Assembly (NCBI GenBank): GCA_905182155.1
Contig: CAJJAX010000003.1
Span: 1-38,922, forward strand
Origin: an uncultured Pseudomonadales bacterium
GTDB lineage: Bacteria > Pseudomonadota > Gammaproteobacteria > Pseudomonadales > Azotimanducaceae
Length of the DNA: 38,922 bases
Reading direction: 5' to 3'
Part shown: in pieces, positions 32,358-38,922 of the stretch
Numbering within the stretch: position 1 is the stretch's first letter
Layout: each line of letters starts with the position of its first letter
The notes under the pieces: model-generated
Database searches by the model: none
What the model was told of the DNA's origin: nothing
Seen by the model: only the letters and a program-made list of their open reading frames with translations
Program-made: the position numbers and the translations under genes

Positions 32358-35150
32358 GTGGAAGACGGTCTGGATGCGCTACCCAATGACCCCAATGAGC
32401 AAGCCGATGGGGATGCCGATGGTGTGGGCGATAATGCGGATGCCTATCCTGACGACGCCAACCGCCAATTCCTGGAAATTGAAACCGCACTTGCAGCCGT
32501 ATTAGATGGTGGCTTGAAACAGTGTCTGAGTAATGCAACGGCTGGGATGCTGACCTCAGGGGAACTCACAAGCCTAGACTGTAGCAATGGTGGGATACAG
32601 AGTTTAAGCGGCCTAGAAGCGTTCAGGGCGTTGGTTTACCTGAACTTAAACAACAAAGAGTTCACCGACATCACACCCATTGCAAAGCTGGTGAACTTGG
32701 AAACCCTTTTATTGGAATGGGGCCGTGCGGAGCTTTCTGACCTCACGCCTTTATCAAACCTGATCCGTCTTAAAAAGCTTGCGGTTCGAGCCACGTCGGT
32801 GGCCGATCTGGCGCCACTTGCAGGTCTTGTTGGCTTGCGTGAACTGTCTATCGAGCACAGTCAGGTAACCGATATTAGCGCGCTAAAGAATCTCGCTCGG
32901 TTAACCCATTTAGGGCTCAACGCTAACCGGCAGGACACTGTGGGGCTTTCTGATCTGACAGCGCTTTCAGACCTGCGGGCGCTGACTTGGCTGTCGCTGG
33001 GTGAGAACGCCATTACCAATCTGTCGCCAATATCAGCATTAAGCAACCTGGAATATCTTGGCTTTGCGAATAACCAAGTTCAGAGCTTGGCTGCTTTGGA
33101 TGGGCTGGCCTTGCTAAGGCAGATCGACGCTAATAATAATCGGTTAACGGCAATTGATTTAACCGATGTGCCGCGATTGGATTGGTTCTATGTGCAGAAC
33201 AATGCCATTCAGAATCTTGAAGGGTTCAGCGGCGCGCCAAACTTGAACGGGCTTTATTTGGACTACAACCCGATCGCGGATTTATCCGGGCTCGATCGGT
33301 TTTCAAGACTTCGACACCTGGGCTTGAATCAAACCGGTTTGAATGATTTGTCGGCCTTGGCGTCGATGACCAACCTTGGCGAATTAAGTCTTGAGCGCAA
33401 TGATATCCGAGACATTTCTGACCTGTCGTCGCTCACACGGCTTTGGCATCTGGGCCTTGCCTTTAACCAGATCAGCCTTTTAGGCGACACCTTCGCGCGA
33501 TACGGTAATACGAACGTTTATTTAAACGACAACCCTGTTCTGTGTCGTGAGATCGAGCAGGTTCGTGCCTCAGGGACCTATGCGAACATTGAATACCCGG
33601 AACCCTGTTCTGAGGATCGCGATGGCGATGGTGTGGCCGATGAGTATGACGACTTTCCAAATGATGCCGCAGCAGCCTTAGATTCCGATGGGGATGGTCA
33701 ACCCGATGCGTGGTTAGACGGTAAAACGGCTGCTGACTCCACCACTGGCTTGAGCCTTGATAATGATGATGACAATGACGGCGTGGTTGATGCGGAAGAT
33801 CTATTTCCTAAAGATTCACGAGATTTTAAAGACTCCGATAACGATGGGTTAGGTGATAATACCGATGCCTATCCAGATGACGCAACACGCCAGTATCTGG
33901 ACTTCGCTGAAGCACTTGAACAAATTACGGATGCCGGCTTTAAACAATGTTTGACGGATCGATATCCAGAGGCGAGTTCGGTCAACGTCGTCACGGAACT
34001 CCACTGCTCGAATGATTCAATCAGTTCCATCAGCGGCATTGGCTCGCTCTCGGCCTTGGTAGATTTGAGGCTACAAGGCGACAGTTTGGACCTAGCACCG
34101 CTTGCAGATTTGAGCCGGGTTGAATATCTTGAGTTGCGCTTTAACACTTTGACCAACCTGGAAGCCTTATCGGGCTTGCTTGATTTGCGATCGTTGACGG
34201 TTCAGGCAGCCGGTAATGCGCGCTTCGTTCAAAACCTTCGCCGGCTTGAATATTTAAACTTGAGTAATAGCAACCTTTCAGATCTAACGGATCTGGTTGG
34301 ATTGGTGAAGCTTCAGGAGCTGAGTGTCGATAACAATTCATTGACGAATCTTGATGCACTGGGTGGGCTTTTTAGTCTTGAGCGCATCAATGCATCGAAT
34401 AACAGAATTGGCAACGTAGACGAACTCAGGTCGCTACCCGGTTTAAAACACTTGATGCTGCAATCAAATCGAATCAGAGATTTGGCAGCGTTTTCTGAAA
34501 TGCCAGCACTTGAGGAGTTGAGCCTTAATCGCAATCGCATTGATTATCTTGATGGTATTGAAGGGGCTAAACATCTGCGGTGGCTTGATATATCGAGCAA
34601 TTTTTACATCGAAGACCTATCGCCGTTAGCCGGGGTTCCAAATCTTCAGGATCTATGGTTCACCGAAAATGATGTGGCTGACTTGAGACCACTGTCAGGG
34701 CTTAACAACCTGCGTCGGCTTGAAGGTCGTGATAATCAACTCACCACACTCAACGGCCTGGACGAGCTGGTTTCACTGCGCGAGGTCTATGTTTCTGATA
34801 ATGATATAGCAGACATCAGCGCGCTATCCGAGTTGCCGTTATACGGACTGAGTTTACGCAATAATCGAGTTCAAAAAGTCGTCAGCGCGCTGGGGCATCT
34901 AGACCCAACTCAGAATGGTTGGTTGAGTATTGATTTATGGGACAATCCGCTGATTTGCGCAGAGATTGAACAACTGCGAGCCATTGAAAGCCAGTGGTCG
35001 AATTATAATCTCGAGGCGAATGATAGCGCTTGCCAGGACGATACGGACGGCGATGGCTTTGCTGACTCGGAAGACTGGGCGCCGAACGATGCAAGCGAAC
35101 ACTCCCATCCACCAACTCCCCGGCATGGCCCACTGCGCCGATGCCGATAA
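32358..35150 (+). CDS. Giant LRR-TSP3 protein, continuation (LRR blocks 6-7)
   Basis: This continues the same gene (the frame is open from about 32313; GTG 32358 is only the first available start codon). Block 6 begins near 32440 and block 7 near 33863, with the helical Cys cap, internalin-type LRRs and terminal caps (N-P-V-L-C and N-P-L-I-C), joined by TSP3 repeats with D-D-D-N-D-G-V and S-T-T-G-L. The frame is lost near 35095 after N-D-A-S-E; the last 16 or so residues (P-P-T-P-R-H-G-P and on) are false. In the +1 frame the protein resumes as H-C-A-D-A-D-N-D-G-V. Confidence 0.65.
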   Translation: MEDGLDALPNDPNEQADGDADGVGDNADAYPDDANRQFLEIETALAAVLDGGLKQCLSNATAGMLTSGELTSLDCSNGGIQSLSGLEAFRALVYLNLNNKEFTDITPIAKLVNLETLLLEWGRAELSDLTPLSNLIRLKKLAVRATSVADLAPLAGLVGLRELSIEHSQVTDISALKNLARLTHLGLNANRQDTVGLSDLTALSDLRALTWLSLGENAITNLSPISALSNLEYLGFANNQVQSLAALDGLALLRQIDANNNRLTAIDLTDVPRLDWFYVQNNAIQNLEGFSGAPNLNGLYLDYNPIADLSGLDRFSRLRHLGLNQTGLNDLSALASMTNLGELSLERNDIRDISDLSSLTRLWHLGLAFNQISLLGDTFARYGNTNVYLNDNPVLCREIEQVRASGTYANIEYPEPCSEDRDGDGVADEYDDFPNDAAAALDSDGDGQPDAWLDGKTAADSTTGLSLDNDDDNDGVVDAEDLFPKDSRDFKDSDNDGLGDNTDAYPDDATRQYLDFAEALEQITDAGFKQCLTDRYPEASSVNVVTELHCSNDSISSISGIGSLSALVDLRLQGDSLDLAPLADLSRVEYLELRFNTLTNLEALSGLLDLRSLTVQAAGNARFVQNLRRLEYLNLSNSNLSDLTDLVGLVKLQELSVDNNSLTNLDALGGLFSLERINASNNRIGNVDELRSLPGLKHLMLQSNRIRDLAAFSEMPALEELSLNRNRIDYLDGIEGAKHLRWLDISSNFYIEDLSPLAGVPNLQDLWFTENDVADLRPLSGLNNLRRLEGRDNQLTTLNGLDELVSLREVYVSDNDIADISALSELPLYGLSLRNNRVQKVVSALGHLDPTQNGWLSIDLWDNPLICAEIEQLRAIESQWSNYNLEANDSACQDDTDGDGFADSEDWAPNDASEHSHPPTPRHGPLRRCR

Positions 35151-38100
35151 CGATGGCGTCTTAGATGAAGCCGATAGCTTTCCGCTGGATCGAACGCGGT
35201 CCACAATGGCCCTCACAGAAGCGGTGCGCGCGATTATCGACGCGAATCTGAAAGCCTGTCTGCTGGAAACCGAGGTCGAAGAGGTCAATACGCTAACGAC
35301 ACTGGATTGTTCTGGACGCAATATTCAGTCTGTCCGCGGGATTGAAAACCTCATTGCCCTGACCAACTTGCTACTTCAAAGCAATACTATCTATCGCATC
35401 GACGGGATTGAAAATCTAGCGAACTTAGAAACCCTGGATGTCAGCGTCAATCGGATTAGCAATCTATCGCCAGTCCTAAGTCTGCCGCAATTAGAGGCCT
35501 TGTTGCTGGCGAAAAACCCCATTAATGCCTTACCCGATTTTTCTGGGATGCCCGCGCTTAAGCGCTTAGACCTCTCGAGAAACAATCTTGATGATCTGAG
35601 TAATCTCGCAACCGCCGCGACGTTGACGGCGCTTTCGATGTCGAATGCAAAACTGACCTCATTAAGTTCGATTATCGAGCTGTCATCCCTACAAACGCTG
35701 ACCCTGGATCGGAACAACCTTGAGGATATTTCAGGGCTCGATCAATTGGGCGCGATTTCGGCCCTTGATCTGTCGCAAAATAATATTCACCGATTAGACG
35801 ATGGTTTATCTGCGATCCAATCCGGCAGCATTGTGCTCACGGGCAACCCAGTCTATTGCGCAGACCTTGAAGCCTATGAGGCAATTCAACCGGCTGACGT
35901 TACATTGACCTTCGCATCACCCTGCCTGGCGTCGGCCTATGGCTCAGATGAAGATGGCGATGGACTGGGCGGAACCTGGGCGGGCCCACAAGCTACTAAC
36001 GTATATCAAACTGATGCCGATCGAGACGGCTATGGCGATGCGTGTGATGATGACGACGACAATGATTTAATTGCCGATCTCATTGACAGTTGTCCGTTCC
36101 TCTCCAATCCTGACCAGCTCGATACGGATATTGATGGAGATGGCGATGTCTGTGATACAGATGATGACAACGATGGCGTTTTGGACCTTGACGATGCCTT
36201 CCCGCTAGATAAGAACCGCACCACACGCGGTCAAATCGGCAAGCAAAAGGCGATCATCGTTGCGGGTGGCGGTAACATCGTTTCCAATTTTCTTTGGACT
36301 CAAACCCAATTCTCAGCGCAAACCGCATTTGCCTCCCTCGTCAATCAAGGGATTCCAGCGGCGGACATTATGGTCCTGAGCGATCAGCCAAGCAAAAATT
36401 TGGTTGGGCAATATTGGTTCGATCCCAACGAGATCGATAAAGACGCAACTCGCGAGAACTTAGAGTGGGCACTCACCGAGTGGGCCGCTGACCCCAATGA
36501 TCCTGCCTCGGATGTCCTGATATTCTTGGTTGATCACGGCGGGCCAGAAAGGTTCTTGGTTAATGAGTACAGCATCGTATTGGCCGATGAATTGGATGAA
36601 TGGACAGACATCCTGCAGACTGAAGGCGGTGTGAGCTCCGTTGCAATTGTCTATGATGCGTGTCAGTCAGGCTCGTTCCTAGCCAAGATGGCCCCGCCAG
36701 AGGGTAAGCAACGTCTAATGGTTACGAGTACGACCTCAGATGAGCCTGCCTTGTTTGCGGCCGGCGCCAATTTTTCTTTCTCTTCTATTTTTTGGCGGAA
36801 CTTCGATAACAGCGGTGGTTTTTACCCAGCCTTCACATCGGCAAAAGGCGCCATGCGAACTTTCAGAAAGCAAAAGGCGCTGTTAGAAGCCAATTGGAAT
36901 GATGTCCCGAATGAAAAGAGTGACCAATTGTTGGCTAGAAACTTTGAATTTGGACGCGGCATTATTAAGGCATCTGACGCACCGTTTATTGCCGATGTTT
37001 CTCAAGATTTAGAACTTAATGGCGAACGCTCTGCAATCTTAAAGGCCTATAACGTGATCGGTGCAACCCCCGTGTCTAGGGTATTTGCCGTGATCAATAC
37101 GCCGGATGAAGTTGAAGGCGGGCTTGACGTTCCGGTTGTTGAGTATTTAGAGATTGATCTCGTCGATTTTGACGGCGACGGTACCTATGAGGGCCGTTAT
37201 GACAACTTTGATATACAAGGCAGTTATACCTTCGCCTTCTTTGCCGAAAACGAGCAGGGTGTATTGTCGATTCCAACTGAGGACAACCCGAATACCACGC
37301 TCGTACTACAGAAGTCAGGGCGAGCGCCAGCCATTGGGTTTGATACTGACCTAGATGGTGTAACGGACGATAATGATGATGATGATGATGGTGATGGTGT
37401 CAACGACTGGAACGATCGATGCCCAAGGAACCCCTCTGAGAAGAATTGGATTTCATCTGGGGCCAACGACCACGACGGGGATGGATGCAAGGACGCAACT
37501 TCTGAAGACAACGACGACGACGATGATGGAATCATTGATGCGAATGACGATTGCACTCCCGGTGATATTGGCTGGATTTCAGGCCCAACAACCGATTACG
37601 ACAGTGATGGTTGCCAAGACGCGCTCGAAGACGATGACGATGACAACGATGGCGTGATCGATCTCGATGACAACTGTCCAAAGGGACTCATGGGGTGGAC
37701 GCCCACCCTCGCCAACGATTACGATTCGGACGGGTGCAAGGATGACGTCGAAGACAATGATGACGACGACGACGGCGTGCTCGATAACGTCGATGTTTGC
37801 GTACGTGGTGATATCGGCTGGGTCTCCTCCGGTGCTACAGATTACGACAGCGATGGTTGCCAAGATTCGCAAGAGGACTTAGACGATGACAATGATGGCG
37901 TGACCGATGTCAATGATGACTGCCGTCTGGGTGATCTCGGATGGATTTCGACCGCTCTCAATGATTACGACTCAGATGGCTGCAGAGATGCAACCGAAGA
38001 TCTCGACGATGACAACGATGGTATCTTTGACGACGACGACCAGTGCATGCCTGGTGATTTAGGATGGACTTCCAATGCATCATCTGACAACGATGCAGAT

Positions 38101-38922
38101 GGGTGCAATGATGCGTCTGAAGACGATGATGACGACAACGACGGGGTCCCAGATAACATCGATGCGTGCAAAGCAGGCGACGTCGGATGGACCTCAGTGT
38201 TCATGAGCGTCGATCAAAACCTCATCACTGACTGGGACGGCGACGGCTGTCGGGACGTCGGTGAGGACCTTGATGACGATAACGACAGAGTCTTGGATAA
38301 CAATGACCTTTGCCCGAGGTTTACACATTGGAATTGGTCTTCTGCTAATTTCGGCGATCACGACAGCGATGGTTGCATGGATGACATGTGGAACAATGGA
38401 TTCTTTTCGATGGAAGAAGACCTTGACGATGATAACGATCAAGTTCTCGACGTCTCCGATGTGTGCCACTATGGGGATTTATTCTGGATAAGCTCCGTTT
38501 CAACAGACCATGATGCCGATGGCTGCCAGGACGACAACGAAGATACGGATGATGATAACGATTCAATTTTTGACGGTGCAGATTCATGCCCTCGAGGGGA
38601 TGTGGGGTGGACACCGACTGCGTTGACGGATTTTGATTCAGACGGATGCCAAGATACCGGGGAAGATGTCGATGATGACAATGACGGTGTATTTGATTCA
38701 AACGATTTATGCCCATTCACCATTCTTGACTGGCTTTCAGAGGCAGGAACAGACCACGATAGCGATGGCTGCAAAGATGACGTAGAAGACCTTGATGATG
38801 ACAATGACGGTATCCTTGATGAAAACGATTTATGCCCAACAGGAATCGTCGGTTGGATTTCTGCCCCCATCCCCGGAGTTGATTATGACCAGGATGGCTG
38901 CTACGACACCTATGAAGACGAG
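35125..38922 (+). CDS. Giant LRR-TSP3 protein, C-terminal part: LRR block 8, legumain-like C13 peptidase, Cys/Trp repeats (runs off the window)
   Basis: The frame is open to the window edge with no stop. ATG 35125 is internal to the broken gene. LRR block 8 spans about 35170-35890 and is shorter than the others. TSP3 repeats follow to 36225. The C13 domain starts at K-A-I-I-V-A-G-G-G (about 36247), with N-F-L-W-T shared with the other C13 protein, catalytic His at 36535-36537 (V-D-H-G) and Cys at 36661-36663 (D-A-C-Q-S-G-S-F). His and Cys are 42 residues apart here and 41 in the other copy. A beta domain (about 36961-37320) also matches that protein (L-N-G-E, N/T-T-P-D, S-x-P-T-E). From 37330 onward are TSP3-like 41-residue repeats. 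The true C-terminus and any anchor lie beyond the window. Confidence 0.8.
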   Translation, partial: MAHCADADNDGVLDEADSFPLDRTRSTMALTEAVRAIIDANLKACLLETEVEEVNTLTTLDCSGRNIQSVRGIENLIALTNLLLQSNTIYRIDGIENLANLETLDVSVNRISNLSPVLSLPQLEALLLAKNPINALPDFSGMPALKRLDLSRNNLDDLSNLATAATLTALSMSNAKLTSLSSIIELSSLQTLTLDRNNLEDISGLDQLGAISALDLSQNNIHRLDDGLSAIQSGSIVLTGNPVYCADLEAYEAIQPADVTLTFASPCLASAYGSDEDGDGLGGTWAGPQATNVYQTDADRDGYGDACDDDDDNDLIADLIDSCPFLSNPDQLDTDIDGDGDVCDTDDDNDGVLDLDDAFPLDKNRTTRGQIGKQKAIIVAGGGNIVSNFLWTQTQFSAQTAFASLVNQGIPAADIMVLSDQPSKNLVGQYWFDPNEIDKDATRENLEWALTEWAADPNDPASDVLIFLVDHGGPERFLVNEYSIVLADELDEWTDILQTEGGVSSVAIVYDACQSGSFLAKMAPPEGKQRLMVTSTTSDEPALFAAGANFSFSSIFWRNFDNSGGFYPAFTSAKGAMRTFRKQKALLEANWNDVPNEKSDQLLARNFEFGRGIIKASDAPFIADVSQDLELNGERSAILKAYNVIGATPVSRVFAVINTPDEVEGGLDVPVVEYLEIDLVDFDGDGTYEGRYDNFDIQGSYTFAFFAENEQGVLSIPTEDNPNTTLVLQKSGRAPAIGFDTDLDGVTDDNDDDDDGDGVNDWNDRCPRNPSEKNWISSGANDHDGDGCKDATSEDNDDDDDGIIDANDDCTPGDIGWISGPTTDYDSDGCQDALEDDDDDNDGVIDLDDNCPKGLMGWTPTLANDYDSDGCKDDVEDNDDDDDGVLDNVDVCVRGDIGWVSSGATDYDSDGCQDSQEDLDDDNDGVTDVNDDCRLGDLGWISTALNDYDSDGCRDATEDLDDDNDGIFDDDDQCMPGDLGWTSNASSDNDADGCNDASEDDDDDNDGVPDNIDACKAGDVGWTSVFMSVDQNLITDWDGDGCRDVGEDLDDDNDRVLDNNDLCPRFTHWNWSSANFGDHDSDGCMDDMWNNGFFSMEEDLDDDNDQVLDVSDVCHYGDLFWISSVSTDHDADGCQDDNEDTDDDNDSIFDGADSCPRGDVGWTPTALTDFDSDGCQDTGEDVDDDNDGVFDSNDLCPFTILDWLSEAGTDHDSDGCKDDVEDLDDDNDGILDENDLCPTGIVGWISAPIPGVDYDQDGCYDTYEDE
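37409..38922 (+). repeat. Tandem 123-bp (41-residue) Cys/Gly-Trp/Asp repeat array
   Basis: The first Cys of each unit lies at 37420, 37552, 37675, 37798, 37921, 38044, 38167, 38311, 38464, 38587, 38710 and 38833. The spacing is 123 bases except for small insertions in the first, seventh and eighth units. Each unit reads C, G-D-x-G-W, D-x-D-S/A-D-G-C-x-D, E-D, D-D-D-N-D-G. Two Cys per unit suggest one disulfide plus Asp-ligated calcium. The array continues past the window edge. Confidence 0.93.

Noticed and set aside
37409-38922. Regularly spaced repeats resembling a CRISPR array
   Set aside because: The 123-base units are coding throughout in one frame, are diverged in DNA, and have no alternating identical repeat and unique spacer.

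Overview
The window looks like a chromosomal accessory island of a Gram-negative, probably marine, gammaproteobacterium. The signs are Sec signal peptides, a Lol-type lipoprotein, an FhaC/ShlB outer-membrane transporter, and secreted proteins dominated by Asp-rich calcium-binding (thrombospondin type 3, TSP3) repeats. I see no tRNA, rRNA, CRISPR array, transposase or phage gene. Apart from a partial gene on the minus strand at the left edge (a PPOX-fold protein), every gene reads rightward.

Layout. (1) 1-151: N-terminus of a divergent minus-strand flavin/PPOX-like protein. (2) 380-3609: a small membrane-anchored protein followed by a secreted HExxHxxGxxH metalloprotease with TSP3 repeats and two C-terminal dockerin-like modules. 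(3) 3883-9931: remains of one gene of about 2000 codons, broken by three frameshifts. It encodes four 128-residue repeats, TSP3 repeats, a legumain-like C13 cysteine-peptidase domain, more TSP3, two dockerin-like modules, and an HExxH...E zinc-peptidase-like domain. A lipoprotein gene overlaps its stop codon. (4) 10812-14898: a large surface protein (cohesin-like N-terminus, HYR/Ig-like repeats, Calx-beta, choice-of-anchor U-like domain, C-terminal sorting tail) immediately followed by a CPBP glutamic intramembrane protease, a probable substrate/sorting-protease pair of the JDVT-CTERM/MrtJ type. A terminator-like hairpin lies inside the start of the protease gene. (5) 14991-21195: a compact operon of a signal-peptide TPR-CHAT protein, an FhaC/ShlB transporter and its TpsA filamentous-hemagglutinin-type exoprotein. 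(6) 21196-21900: a gene-free stretch holding the relic of another dockerin-module gene. (7) 21901-24945: a secreted PPC, CARDB-like, TSP3, cohesin-like, dockerin-like protein. (8) 25083-38922 and beyond: one giant gene of more than 4600 codons, broken by about five frameshifts and running off the window. It encodes eight internalin-like leucine-rich-repeat (LRR) blocks joined by TSP3 linkers, then a second C13 peptidase, then a 41-residue Cys/Trp/Asp tandem repeat.

How the parts may work together (inference). The island pairs modules that look like cohesins with modules that look like dockerins, adds at least five peptidase-like domains (two C13, one CHAT, two zincins), and includes one protein with a membrane-sorting tail and its candidate processing enzyme. 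A plausible reading is a calcium-dependent cell-surface or extracellular protein assembly with built-in proteolysis. The two giant genes carry all eight frameshifts seen in the window, while about 17 kb of other genes are intact, so they are either decaying or mis-assembled.
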